64,000 nucleotides of DNA from Rhytidiadelphus loreus (GCA_947034895.1 OX344761.1:91401447-91465446), one strand, 5' to 3'. Shown: positions 12,079 to 24,205, numbered from the stretch's first letter. Made by a program: numbers and translations. The notes: generated by a model from the sequence alone, not told the origin.

Positions 12079-12110
12079 ATACACCCTCTATCCCATAATA
12101 CTTGTCTCTT
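12079..12110. mobile_element. Stowaway-like terminus
   Basis: TATACACCCTCTATCCC followed by ATAATACTTGTCTC closely resembles the plant Stowaway (Tc1/mariner MITE) terminus (TA then CTCCCTCYRTCCCA...). No inverted partner was found, so it may be a truncated copy. Confidence 0.4.
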
Positions 12111-13136
12111 TTAGTGTGTTTTTCATTTGTCTTGAATTACTTGTCCCATTAGCAATGTACTTTAAACCACACAAGAAGTCTAGTTTAATATCCACTTTGT
12201 AGATTAAAAATTTTAAAAATTTAATTTTTTAATAGCAATTTGGAACAAAGACCAAAAGACAATGAACATTTTATGGAATCTATTGAATTTCAAGTTGTTT
12301 TTGTACATCTAAATACATAATAGGGTGGTTGCAAGAAAGACCAAACGCTTTTGGTAGCGTTTTTTCAAAACTATAGTTTTCTATGCTCAATACTATAAGT
12401 ACTACAATACTATGAAACCAAACAATCTTAGTTGTTGATCTAAAAATTGATGGCTAATAGGACTTTGACTACTTGTAAATACTAAAAAAAGACTATTTGT
12501 AAAAAAAGACAATTTTTCATAGAAAATAGATACAACTAGGTATAAATTAATAATAATTGGAAAATCATGAATAAAAAGAAACTAAAAATTGTCCATTTGT
12601 AAGAAAATAGAAGTTGAAACCATCTTGAATGTTTGCACACAATGGACTCCTATTCACACTCATGTGGAGGACAAAAAATAGCGTTTTTTAGAAATTTCCT
12701 TTGATAGGCACGTGCCCGTCTAGTGTGGAATTAGCCCACAAAAATTTCAGGTGTACATCATAATTTTTGGATACTCCATAGTACTAAAAAATCCTAAACC
12801 GCAAAGTGTGACAAATTAGCTAAATTGAATTTTAATTATAGAATATTTTTTCAATTTTTTTGAAAAATAAAGAATCTTGAGACTTTTGAGTTAGCCATCT
12901 CTAGTAAAACATTTAAGGATATCATCTTCATCTTCCAAAAGATATAACCAATGGCAACTCTGTCATTCCAATTGTGACTGAAAATAGGACTGGTCTTTTT
13001 TGCAATCACCCAATATATTATGGAGGACATGGTAGTAGCACATAAAGTCTTCTTTCTTTGTAAAGCCTATCCTTATTTATATTTGTCACTTTGTATTTAA
13101 TATGACTTCAAATTCTTTATCTTTTCTTAATTGCAA

Positions 13137-14360
13137 TTAACCCCTAAATGACCAAAATATGTTTTTTGGTAACATAGTGATTTTTAGTAGCTCACTACGA
13201 ATGGAATTTTTTTTTTCTTTGAAAATTCATACAACATGTGAACAAAGAGTAGCTTTAAGGCCTAACAATTTTCATTATTTTTGACTACTTGGTTAAAAAG
13301 TTGTTGTATGATATGTATTTTTTTTTCTTTTACTAGGCAATTTAGGTAGTTCATAAAAAATCACTTTTTTTCAAAAAACAAAAATTTGAAATTAGTTTTC
13401 CTAATTTATATATACATGTGGAAAGCTTTGAATCATTCCATTTTGATTTATGAGGTGAAAGTTAGGAGGAGTTCTAGTTTGCAAGTAGTTATGGATCCTC
13501 TATCCTAAAATAAACTTTGAAGTCCTTTATTTAACTCAATTTTTAAGATTTTTGGAAAAAATAAAATCATAGGATGTATATTGTTTATTAAAACATAACA
13601 ACCATTGAGATTGGCATTTTTCAATTTCATAACTAAATTCTTAATAATTTTTAAATCATTCTTTATTTATTTTCTTTTTTTTCCATATGTTGTACAATTC
13701 CAAATGATCTATAATTTTTCAAATATGTAGCCAACTTTACTTGAACAATGAATACAAAGAAGCACCATCAATCTAGACATTTTTTTCATACAAATGTGAC
13801 CTTGTGAAGTGCAACTATCCTAGTCATTACATGTGTTTTGGCTCTCGGGGAGGGTTGCGAGTTCCCAACTCGACCCCCCCCCCGAGAACCGCCGAAATCC
13901 GTTGTTACCCGCCTGTGCTGACCTGGCTGAGAGACGGCCAGGTCAGTTTTTTCGAAAAAAAACACAATAAATAAATAAATTTAACTTTGTTTCTCATTTT
14001 AAGAACTTTAATTTTTTTTTTTTTTTTTCAAAAAAAAAATCTGACATCGGCGTTCTTTAACTGCCGAGGGAACAGCGCCGAGAACGGCGCTGAAACAGCC
14101 CTCAAAATCCTGAAATCTCTTCTAATGTTTGTAGAGCCAAAAAAGGTTTTCTGTCAATTCAAATGTTGATATCTTGCAATCCACTCAATGGAAATTTCTG
14201 AAATTTTTTCCACATCTTCTCAAACTAGCTTACTACAAGATTTTACAATTATGTACACGTGTGCAAAATGATTTTTTTTCTAAAATTTAATATTTGTACT
14301 ACAAATGACAATTTTGGAGGGATTTTGGTGAAAACATAGTCAAGGAACTATAGGAATTAA
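13137..14360. mobile_element. TTAA-family element B1
   Basis: The element begins TTAACCCCTAAATGACC with an L-type subterminal block (TTTTTTGGTAACATAGTGAT, then AGTAGCTCACTAC). It ends at a degraded TATAGGAATTAA whose complement carries an R-type block (TTGACTATGTTTTCACCAAA). The same interior order is seen in the copy at 34054-34982 and, inverted, at 24206-24703. There is no transposase-like ORF. A GC-rich block of about 290 bases is inserted at about 13836-14125, because sequence on both sides aligns to an uninterrupted stretch near 24400. Mobility is inferred from TTAA at both ends and from dispersed copies. Confidence 0.6.
13836..14125. mobile_element. GC-rich multi-hairpin insertion
   Basis: The block interrupts element B1. 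It holds three GC-rich hairpins separated by A/T tracts. One has the stem CGAGTT/AACTCG inside CTCGGGG...CCCCGAG (13848-13891). The second is CTGACCTGGC with its exact complement (13918-13947). The third is CAGCGCCG-AGAA-CGGCGCTG (14072-14091). An A/T tract with ATAAATAAATAAAT lies between the second and third, as in the element at 49602-49860. Class is unknown; exact ends and any target duplication are unresolved. Confidence 0.45.
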
Positions 14361-14563
14361 TAGCCACATCCACTTGTTTTGTACTTAAACATACATAGCA
14401 CATTTACTATAGAATCATTTGATTGTATCGAACATGCATTAAAAAATTGTTGCCAAATCCTTAATACTTTTTATTATTACAAAAAAGGACTAGCACTAAA
14501 GGATAGGCGGAATATTTTTGCCATCTTAGTTCTTTGAATTAGAAATGGTAGTTTACTAAAGTG

Positions 14564-14640
14564 TTAACCCTTAAATGGCAAGTGAAGCCCCTCGAGTTTG
14601 GTTTTAAAAAAAAACTTCACAAATGTGGATTTAGTATTTT
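14564..14640. mobile_element. Possible left end of a TTAA-family element
   Basis: TTAACCCTTAAATGGCAAGT followed by GAAGCCCCTCGAG matches the M-type subterminal pattern (short terminus, then CCCCTCG) seen at 28307, 20598 and 55096. A right end was not identified; CTAAGGGATAA near 14860 is too degraded to rely on. Confidence 0.35.
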
Positions 14641-15629
14641 CTTTTTTGAAATTTTTCAATCTATTGAATTCACTTCAATAATGAATATGGCTTGCCAAGC
14701 ACCACATTTGGGGTGAAAAATCAAAATACTATTCACTATTTCCTTTTGTATGCCCTAACTACACAAACTTTGGGCAAGCAAAAAGATTTATGCCCTACTT
14801 TAAGCAAAAAATTTATTCCTTTTGAGTTGCCTTCTAAGCAATTGAATGTTGTTTAAGCCTAAGGGATAATTTTTAAAAAGTGAAACATAGTCTTCAAACT
14901 TCAAACTTAAGCAATAATATCTACACCTCAGCAATATAAATTATGCATGACGTACAATAATAAAAATATGACCAAATAACTCAGAGGTCCTTTCATCTAA
15001 TGACAACACCCACAAATTCACAATTTATAAAGCTTTCCCCAAGTTGAGCAAACTGAAGGAAAACGGAGGACACGCCGGAGAACCCGGGGTCAGTCCGTCA
15101 CGAAACAGACGGAGGTTCCGAGGTGGTCTCGAACTCGCTCTCATCAGTATTTGGGTCTCTCTTCGCCGCATTACAGATGCATTGTTTAGGGTTGAGCTCT
15201 CGCAGGTTGTGTTAGGGTTGGTGCAAGAAGCCTGCTTGATGCTCTTGAATGTGTTGTTGGATGTGTTTAGGGTCGCAAGAAATCATTAGATCGAATTAGC
15301 AGCATGCATAGTGCACAGTAATTATGCCACTGTTGTGTATGACGCTAATTAACTTCTTGATTCAATTGCGTTGCTGGATACTTTGCGGCCTTTACGATAG
15401 TCTTGGCCGGCTCTCGTTTCGGTTGCTGTTGATTGATGAGGTCTGAAGCGGCTCTGGCTTGAATGTCTGTCTGTCTACTGTTGTAGGCTCTATGCAAATT
15501 AGCTTAAATTAATTTTTTGGTGGGTTCAGTGCTTGGGGGTGATGATCACAGATTCGACGACGGTGATTGGCGAACGTACTTTCGGAGCTTCAAATCGCAG
15601 ATAGTGGCGGAGGGTGCTGCAAGCTTGCG

Positions 15630-15742
15630 GAGTACGGCAGAGAACTCTGAGAAGTGCCGCCACAACGCACGCGGGTAAGCAGTTATCGCGCGTTACCGTG
15701 ACACTAGCTAGCAATCATGTGCGGATTCTTTGTGTTGGTGTG
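15630..15742. repeat. Direct duplication, copy 1
   Basis: This copy shares GAACTCTGAGAAGTGCCGCC, CGCGTTACC, CACTAGCTAG-type sequence and TGCGGATTCTTTGTG, in the same order, with 15791-15887. Copy 1 has about 16 extra bases (GGGTAAGCAGTTATC region). Confidence 0.75.
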
Positions 15743-15790
15743 CCTGGAGCGATTATTTGTTGAGCTAAGATCTGTCCGATGCAAAAGCCT

Positions 15791-15887
15791 GAGTACTTGA
15801 GAGAACTCTGAGAAGTGCCGCCGCAACGCACGTTATCGTGCGTTACCTTGACGCTAGCCATCGTTTGCGGATTCTTTGTGCTCGTGT
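15791..15887. repeat. Direct duplication, copy 2
   Basis: Second copy, starting 161 bases downstream of copy 1. The two differ by several substitutions and one indel, so the duplication is not recent. Confidence 0.75.
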
Positions 15888-16114
15888 ATGTAGGAACTTT
15901 GCCGAATGTTACTCCGTTTCAGCGGACTTGGGCACGCCGCCCATGCAGATCTTACATTAACGCTCTTGATTTTGCACCTGGTTTACGCAGAGTATCCAAA
16001 TTCGGAGAGGGGGAGATGGGCTCGGAAGGCGATCCTACGAAAGTCCCGGTTTTCAATGGCCGTGGCGCCGGCAGCAGTCGTCAGGACGATAAGTCTGACG
16101 ACGATAAGCCTGCT

Positions 16115-16142
16115 GACGACGACGACGACAACGACGACGACG
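16115..16142. repeat. GAC microsatellite
   Basis: About nine GAC triplets with one AAC interruption, at the end of the GC-richer segment. Confidence 0.85.
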
Positions 16143-16437
16143 CTACCCGAGATGGTCCAGGCTGCGTCGAGGCTCCTACGTACCTACTGAAGTGGGGATG
16201 AAGGCGCCTTCAGTGCGGCGGAGTCGCTCACGGATCTTACAGTAATGAATCATCAACCAGAAGAACAAGAAGCTTTGAGCCACACTGACAGTGTAACTAG
16301 GTGCGTTAGGTGCGTTGCTGTGCGTGTATTCAATTTGGAACTAATTGGCCGCCCTGTTCTACCATCCTAAGGCGAAGCGTCACCGGAGAGCTTCACAGAC
16401 TTATCTCTGCGGTGACGGTGTTCGACGGTGACGGTGC

Positions 16438-16494
16438 TTAGACTTGACAGCGCTCAAACTTGCAGGTTTTGTATTTGAGCGCTGTCAAGTTTAA
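16438..16494. repeat. Hairpin with 21-nt arms
   Basis: CTTGACAGCGCTCAAA (16443-16458) and its exact complement (16474-16489) flank a 15-base loop. The pairing extends outward with one mismatch to 21 bases per arm. It could be a small inverted-repeat element, a terminator-like RNA structure or an IR relic. Function unknown. Confidence 0.7.
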
Positions 16495-17254
16495 CAACGC
16501 GAGTACAGACATTTTAGAGAACTCTTAGAACCAGTTATGATACTCAGAATACTATGTCAATCTATGATCTAGTGGAAATCTACGATCTAGTGGAAATGTT
16601 GAATGACGGATGTTCAGGCCACAGAGATATTGATCGACAGTTGTGAAGTACGGCAGTTACGATACGTGAATGTCTAAGTTTAGAGGAATAGAATGTTTCG
16701 AGATCGGACATGAGACATCGGTAGGTACAGACATGTCTATTTACAGACATTTACTGTAAACAGACATTGGTAAATATATTGTCAATTTTAAAGTTACGAC
16801 TGTTACCTTGAAGGTCTGTAAATCTACTGCTTGATTTAATCGCACTTATCTGCTTCTGTTTGTATCTTATTAGTTGCCGTTGTTTCTGTGGCACTGTCCA
16901 ATTCAGCATACGGTACGCAGTTGCAGTTGTGCAGCGGCTGCAAAACAAAACAAAACCATTTCCACAGCAGAATAATTAGTGTAGCAGGTTGTTTCTTATT
17001 GTTTTAATTTCCTACACAATCAAATCATATTTTCACTACAGTAAGATTTCATTCTGCCGATACGAGGTGTAACTTAGATAAGAGGTACAAAATCAAGCGC
17101 CCTAGCTAGTCGGGGCTGGATATTTTTGCCCATTTTGAGATATTGAGATATTTGCTTACCTGAAACTAGAGTCTTTGGGGATGTCAGCGTTGTGAGGCAC
17201 GATTTTTCGCCACTGTTGGCTTACTTGGCTAAGGTAGAACAGCGTATGACCGCA

Positions 17255-17269
17255 GGTGGATTGACCCCC
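17255..17269. repeat. Isolated GGTGGATTGACCCCC end
   Basis: The same 15-base motif forms the inverted ends of the element at 18597-18812, and it faces the same way as that element's left end. It may be the left end of a second copy, or an older outer end paired with 18798-18812. Confidence 0.4.
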
Positions 17270-18596
17270 ACGTTTTAAAATCCATATCAATTCAAGTTCT
17301 TATCAAATCGAATATGATTTCACTTGTATTTAATTCAATTCAACTAATTCTTTCTTTGAAAAATATAGGCAACAATCAACAGTGTTAAAGATACTCATAT
17401 TACAAATCTAGGCATCTTAAAAAGGTTCAAAATCACTGACCTACCACCCTAACCCCATTTGATGAGTGTTATAAAAGCACAAGTTCTACATCCTAAAAAC
17501 ACCTCTTTTATTAGTTGAGTCTACAACTTATTCTGACAAGTATTTATTCATAAATGCCCACCTAAATCAACATTTATTGAGCCACTTCGTTATCAACCTT
17601 AAACCATGCATAAGTAAATGTGAATTCACTATCATTATCTGACAATAGCACCCAATGGCATATCCAAAGTACATTACTTATACACTTTGTGGAAATGATG
17701 AAAGACTGGTGGAAATGGGAGGATCTTGTAGATGGTAGAATTGGGTGACTAAGAGCAATGGACTAATTGATTCTCCAACCAAAAGACGTTGGCTATATTT
17801 TGTGAAGGAAATTTTCATTTTTCTCCAATTAAAATAGCAAGATTATTGTTTTTTTAAAGACCATAACCAAATTTAAACTGAATATCACCTAATTTGGATG
17901 AAAATATCACCAAGTATCACATGAGTATTGAAGAAATAGCTAGCTACTTTAGCACAATCATAAGAAATTCACTGCCTACACTAAATAATGAAATTAGGTT
18001 GCTCCACACTAATTTCTCGACATTCTACACTATATAATATGTATTGTTTCTTTACAAGAATTTACTACTTTTTTTAATTAAAATTTATGCATGTGGGACT
18101 TATGAATCTCTATGTGTACAAACAGAAAAAACAGTAGACATATTTGTTGATAGGTTGGCTTGTAAAGTGATTTTCTTGAAGTAAGGCAACCTAATTGTTA
18201 AGGCAATCTAATTTCACTATTTAGTGTAAGGGTTTGTTGTTTGCTGTTTGATCCGATACGCCTGCTTCTCAGGACTCTAAGCTAAATAAAATAAAATAAG
18301 CTGCGCACCTTATTTTTTTTAATTTTGTTTCATTCTGTTTTTGAAAGAATAGGGGCAAGCCCATTGGCCTTGACCCTGGAAAGACGCGCCGCTGAGTCCT
18401 TGACCAGGGAGCAGAGGGTGGCGGGGATCTTTAAGACTGCGCTGTCTTGATGAAGGGGAACTCCCTGACTGAGGGCCTCCTTCCATGTTGGATATGGTAG
18501 ATGGCTCTAATTAGACCCTCTTCTTCTTTTGGAACAAATGAAACGGAATTTCATTGCAGGAAATAAAATTACAAGCACCAGCCACAAATTAGGAGC

Positions 18597-18812
18597 GGGG
18601 TGGATTGACCCCTCGCTCGACCTTACTAGTGGTGCATGTAAAAAAAAGTCCTATTTTGGGCCGTTTTAGGGTGTACTCTTGACCTCTCTCTCAAGTAATT
18701 TGGGGTCTCTGATTGCAAAAATGAATTAAAAATTTGCAAAAAAATTGATGTGTGGAAAATGAATAATTCCAGGATTTGCCCGCTGGGCCGAACGAGGGGG
18801 TCAATCCACCCC
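18597..18812. mobile_element. 216-bp inverted-repeat element (F)
   Basis: The left end GGGGTGGATTGACCCC followed by TCGCTCG is the near-exact complement of the right end (CGAACGAGG then GGGTCAATCCACCCC). The interior is AT-rich and non-coding; the minus ORF at 18626-18820 is read through it by chance. Superfamily unknown and no clear target duplication seen. Confidence 0.55.
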
Positions 18813-18833
18813 ACCCACAAACTAGGACCTCCT

Positions 18834-19211
18834 TAGAGCCACTCTCCATTGCCTCATGGACCTCCAGGATCGGAGGGGTCTAAGAGGGCTCCATTGAAAT
18901 AGCAGCTCCGTTGGAGGTCCGGGCTGGAGGTCCAGGCTCCAGTCCGCGCATTCCGGCCGCGCGGGGCTGGAGGGGCTGGACCCTTGCCCTGGACCCCTTA
19001 ATTTTGAAATTGATTCTCCTCATCCCCGCTTGGTCCGCACAACGCCCTCTCCTCCGCCTCCACGTCCGCTTGAGTTAAAAAGGTTTGTTTGTTATGGTTC
19101 CTCTAGTCCCTGCCTTCAGAGGCATGGAGACCTCCCGGAGGGTCCGACTTGGAGGTCCAGGGAGGTCCGGCTCCTAGACCTCCGATTTGCCAATGGAGAC
19201 CGGCTCTTACA
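18834..19211. repeat. GC-rich foldback with GGAGGTCC motifs
   Basis: TAGAGCCACTCTCCATTGCC on the left matches the complement of GCCAATGGAGACCGGCTCTTA on the right. GGAGGTCC and its complement recur on both sides of a GC-rich centre. It abuts element F. The ORFs inside (19030-19389 on plus, 19116-19373 on minus) overlap the arms and show no domain. Confidence 0.45.
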
Positions 19212-19678
19212 TGCTGGGTGGGTGGGCAAAACCACTGTTGCAGTTTGCCCAGACTCGGTGGGTAAAGAACCGCCCACCCAACATGGTAAGCACTTATATG
19301 CCAACCTGTTGGGTGGAGGTGGTGACCTGGGGTGGAAGGTGGTGTTTGCAGGGGTCATCAGCTCGGTAGGCACGCATCATTATTATTAAAATAAAAATTC
19401 ATTTAATATTACTATATGGTCCATTTTGAAACTGGATTTCAATGAAACTTTTCATATTTATTATATAAATAGGAAATCACATATCTTAAGAAGTACCTGA
19501 GAATCACTGAAATACGAACTCCAAAAAAAACGCTCCAAAAAAACTCTAGTGTAACCAGTAAATGTATTCCAGTAGAAACACAAAACTCCAGTCATGCAAT
19601 TCAAAATTATTGGTATAAAAAAAATGTGCACTTCACACTCTTCCAGCCACCTCTCAAATGAGTCCTGACGCTCCAGGG

Positions 19679-19682
19679 TTAA
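19679..19682. mobile_element. Possible lone TTAA-family end
   Basis: GACGCTCCAGGGTTAA, read in reverse, starts TTAACCCTGGAGCGTC. This is like the ends at 20369, 20598, 55096 and 55180 (TTAACCC then GTC). No left partner was found within a few hundred bases. Confidence 0.25.
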
Positions 19683-19984
19683 TCTTCAATTTTTGAAATA
19701 AAACTCAAAATTGGGGCCCTCAGGCATCATCCCAGAGTTTTGAATTTTTTGTGAATTAATTAGATGGTATGTGACATTGGGTAACTAGTCAATCAAGCAA
19801 CCCCAGTATGCTCACTGTACTACCCTGACCAGCTGGCCACTGCCGACTGGCTAGGAGGCCTTCTGACCTGGCTAGCTGGAGGTGATTGCTAGCTGGTTCA
19901 TTCAAATTTTTGGGGCCTTCGATCTGGACTCCAAGTCCTTGGCTGTACGTTGCCCGCCAAATTTTCGGTATTAAACCCACCACC

Positions 19985-22320
19985 ATTGGGGACCCTTTTT
20001 ATGCAAAATAAAACCAGAAAATTTGTTAGTGAGGGCAAAGCTTCGCCGTCCGGGGTTAGGCCCTACTTTAAATGAGACAAATAAAGTAAAGTTTTAAGAA
20101 AATTTGATTCAAGGTCAAAGCTTCGCCGTTCGGGGGTTTTAGGCCCAAATTTTGGTCAATCTCCACTAGAGGGTTAGTAATAAAGTGTGAGGTTTGATTC
20201 TCACCCAAATCACTTAAAAATGACATAAACAACACGAGGTTCATGAGTTTCAATGTCTAGGCTTCAGGGGGAATTTGCAAAAAACCAAGGTGTGAAATTC
20301 CTCTCCAAAAAAGCTCGATTGGAAGTTGTTAGTAGACCACAAAGACTCAAACACCACAACCAATTAGTTTAACCCTTGAATGTCGAGGCGGACGTTTTGT
20401 GTCCGATGGATGACAAGGAATCAAACTGTATAGGACAAAAGTACAACTATTCATCTTCTAAATTTGTTTTGAAAAGAGAAGATCTTCTACAATAGTTTGA
20501 CTTCCAATGACTACTTTTGCAATTTTGGAGGTCAATGATTCACACGGTAATAGAAAAGGAAGATTTCGAGGGTCCCTCCTTCGACGTTTAAGGGTTAAAG
20601 CAAGTTCCAAGGGATTCTAGCTAATAGCATCGCCAAAATTCGGTTAGAATGTCCTTGGGGGTAGTATAAAAGAAAAAACTCAATAAATCGTCACTTAACA
20701 CAAAGTTGGTATAAAAATTGCTTTGAATTATCAAAAGAGGACAAAGGGACCCCATGTCCTTTGTGATGAGCACAAAACACAAAAGAATGCTTTAAACACA
20801 ATGAAATCTCAAATTGCAATGAAAAACAAATTTTTTTGGCAAAATACCAAACTTCCTTGATAATGTGGCCGCGTATGGCACCAAAAACAAAATGAAAAGA
20901 GGTTTGAAATGAAAACAAAGGGGTCTTGGTCTCAAATGACCAAGGAGACAAAATGAAAAAAGGGGTGCAAAGGGAGTTGGTGGGAGGCCTTTTATATGTT
21001 TCCAAGACCCCCTATTTACCTTCATTTACTCTTAACTATCTAATTAGATTAAAAAAACAAAAAACAACAACTTATTACTATGCCAATTTCTACCCTACTG
21101 ATGATCGTGCTCAGATTTTTTGGAGAAAGCTACAAATGAAAAATGGACTATGCCATTGGATCCAAAAGACCCAAATTAGCCTACACAACCCCCTAATCCC
21201 TACTTTCTAGCCAATTTCTTCACCAAAGATAGTGTTTTCCACTTTTCCAACCTAGTGAAAAGGTGAAAAATCTAACTTTTGGAGTTAATGGTTTTTAATA
21301 AATTTGACTAGTCATAGTTGTTTGGAAGGTTTGAGAATGTAAGAAAAGAGTCCAAGATGTCTTAATTTGGCCTTCATATGCTCTTGATTTGTAAGGCATC
21401 TTGTGGAATGTTTTGAAATTCGATTAAAACTTGTCTACACCACCGGTTCAAGTAGTTATCAATGTCAAAATGTCACGAAACTTGATTAGGCTATTATTTT
21501 TGCTAAAACACACTCTCCTAATTTTTAGTGGGATTTTACCATCACCAGAGGAATTTATATGATTTTTCCCACTCTTGATAAAAATGGATGACTTTCCATG
21601 GAGTCATGTTGTGTAATTTGGAAAATTACCAAACTTTTTGGGTGACTTCTACGAAGTCCCAAAATCATTTGTGCTAAGTTTCAAGTCCAACTTGCACTCT
21701 ATAATTGAGAAATAAATTTATCTCTCCCAATTTTAATTCCTCTAGGGAGGAATCATTCCCGTATTAAGGAATCTGGGCAAACTGATTCCACTAATTTTTT
21801 TCAATCATGTCCTTCTTGTCATGGTCAATTGCCATGAATCAACCTTGTCCTTAATGTGGTGATTTGCTATGGGAATGTGTGGGCAATTCTAACTCCACTT
21901 TTTGAACTAGAACCTTAATATACAGGTTTTGTCGGCTAAATGAGAAAGTAACTTGTAGGGTGAACAATAAGCACCTTCCAAGCAATGGACACTTAAATTA
22001 TGCTAGTTTGTTAAATAAAAGTCACTTTGACTTACAATTCCTAATTAAGATGTTAGTGTTAAAGGTTTAAAAGAGTGATTGAGGGAATTTAATCTTAACT
22101 AAATTATTGATCAACTAAGCCTATATAATACACCTTGCCTTTTCTAAAATGGTAAAGCAAATTGAATTCTGACTTATTATGCAAAAGTTATTCAAGGATG
22201 AACTTTGACCTCTAAACTAACCTAAAAACTTCATCCGTGGATTAAAATAGTAAATTTTATTTTTGACCTTACTTAAAGAATTTTATCCAAATTTAGAATC
22301 AAATTTCATCCATCAATTTT
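19985..22320 (+). repeat. E repeat, copy 3 (rearranged)
   Basis: CAAAGCTTCGCCGT occurs at 20036-20049 and 20116-20129, followed by counterparts of E copy 1 from about 8780 to 9800 (for example TTTTTAGTGGGATTTTACCA near 21520). From about 21960 comes sequence like the left part of copy 1 (CACCTTCCAAGCAATGGAC, CTTCATCC motifs). The order is right part then left part, so this copy is rearranged or is the junction of two head-to-tail units. A 230-bp TTAA element (20369-20598) lies inside it. Boundaries are approximate. Confidence 0.4.
20369..20598. mobile_element. 230-bp TTAA miniature element
   Basis: The element starts TTAACCCTTGAATGTCGAGG and ends in the complement of TTAACCCTTAAACGTCGAAG, giving inverted termini of about 20 bases with TTAA at both outer edges. 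It is non-coding and inserted inside E copy 3. The CCCTCG motif next to the right terminus is shared with other M-type ends of the family. Its small size and matched ends make it one of the cleaner family members. Confidence 0.7.
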
Positions 22321-24205
22321 TCTTCTAATATTACGTATTTTTTAAGATAGAATTAGATGCTCAAATCTTCAAAAGATTCTCCACATGATTCCAAATTTAA
22401 ATAATTTTTTTAAAATTCTTCTAGAGATTCTTTAAACTTTACTTTTAAAGCTAATACGTTTTCACTTTCTACTCTAAGTTATTAAATTTTAAGGTTTTCA
22501 AGGGTTATATGGAAAAATAATAAATCACTTTTTCCAACTAGGTAAATGATTTGGATGAAAAGTTAATAATGGATGAATTTATTGAGTGAAATTCTAATGG
22601 TTCAATTCATCCATTAATTCCTTTTTAAAATTAGACTTTTAATCTATTCAAAATTTTTACCTAGATGATAAGATTTCCTTTTAGATTCTTTTGGATGAAT
22701 CTTTCAAATTCATCCAAATTAGTGTCTAAAGTTTATCCACTTGTATTTCCTTAAGTTTTTAATTATTTTGTGAAATATTATTAGAACTTCTAAATAGCAA
22801 ACTACAATCTAAGATTTTGACTTAATTGGTTAGTTTTTAGTTAAAACGTTCCTACAATCAAAACGAATAAAAAACAAATCAAAGTTAAATTCACCTCTCC
22901 AATGAAATTCTCAATCATCCCATTGTTGAGGATCACCAAATGGATTGGCTCATAAGGTCCGTCGATCTCCATGTTTCTAATCCATTGAACTTCAATTTTG
23001 ACATGATTTTCTAAAAAATTTATTACAAATAGAAAAACACATTAGCTTTATAAGAAAATAGTTTTAATTTCAATCAGTGCTCAAGAGTAAAAGTTATGCC
23101 ACCCTAAGCTCAAAAACAATAACCCAAAACAATTGAAATTAATTAAAAAAAATTCATAAATGAAATTTTTATATACATGAAAAGCTTCAATTCCGCATTC
23201 CATTTGGATTACTAATGTGAAAGCTATGGAGCTTCTTGTTTTGCGGGCAATTATAAAAACTTCTTGAGATAATAATGTACTAGATTTGTTTTCAAACTCT
23301 AATTTTTCAATTTTTCAAAAAACATTTTTACAAGGCTAAGTATACGTGCTAGAACAATTAGTCTCATTGTTGAAATTAGTGTGTTTCAGTTCCATCTTAG
23401 AGCCTATTGATAATTTAGTTTTTTCTTCAATTTTGTACCAACTTCAACTTAATAATTGTTTAAAGAATGAAAATCAAGTATTTAAAAAAAATTCCTAGAC
23501 TTTCAACTCAAATCTTCAACACAATTTTTTTTTAAACCAAAATGTTTAAAATAAGAAGATTCAAAATCAAATAATTTAGCCGTAGAAAGTGCTCAAAAAT
23601 CCGATTTCTTCACAATTATCTTGCAATATACTTAGTGAAAGTCTTTAAAACTTCTTCTACACAAAACTATACTATTCTAATGCAATATCTTACGATTAAA
23701 TATGAAAAAAAAAAATTGTAAAGTTTTTTACTTTTTACAATAGAAATAGTAATTTGAAATTTCTTTTATGAAAAAAAAGGCCTTGTGGAGTTTAAGGTCA
23801 AAAGTCAAATATATATTACGTGCAACATTCAAAATTGCACCTTTGAAAATCAAATTTGAGTTTTGTTTATATTTTAGTCTTTTATCCATTCATTTATATA
23901 ATAAAATCAATGTTTGATTCAACTAGAGACTTGATTTTCCAACAATGCAATTACATTAGTAGGATAGGATTCAATCTATTGAATTATTTATGGGATTCAT
24001 TTTTTAAAAGTGAAAGATAAAATACAAGATGAAATAAGGTGTTAATTGTAATTCATCTTTTACCCTCTATATTCTCTTAGTGTATAACTCCAACGATTGA
24101 TTTCATTGAGTTCATAATGATTAATCTTTTGTGAAGATGAAGAAATTTCATTTATTAGGGCACACTTTTACTAGGACTTGAAAGTGAAAACCTTTTGTGA
24201 CAATC
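22321..24205. other. AT-rich, no gene recognised
   Basis: Very AT-rich sequence with no ORF over 60 codons and no clear inverted termini. The first part may be more of the E left-end sequence (CTTCATCC motifs continue to about 22740). Confidence 0.4.

Larger units (their letters stand above)
15030..16500. other. GC-richer segment, no gene identified
   Basis: Base composition rises well above the flanks and ORFs appear on both strands (for example 15044-15289 and 15815-16201 on plus, 15526-15714 on minus). None shows a domain I recognise. The 128-codon plus ORF ends in an aspartate run encoded by a GAC repeat. It contains a roughly 100-base direct duplication (15630-15742 and 15791-15887). 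It could be remains of a host gene or of a GC-rich repeat. Confidence 0.35.

Noticed and set aside
15815..16201. 128-codon ORF with an aspartate tail
   Set aside because: No domain is recognisable, the tail is a GAC microsatellite, and part of it is a duplicated non-coding block.
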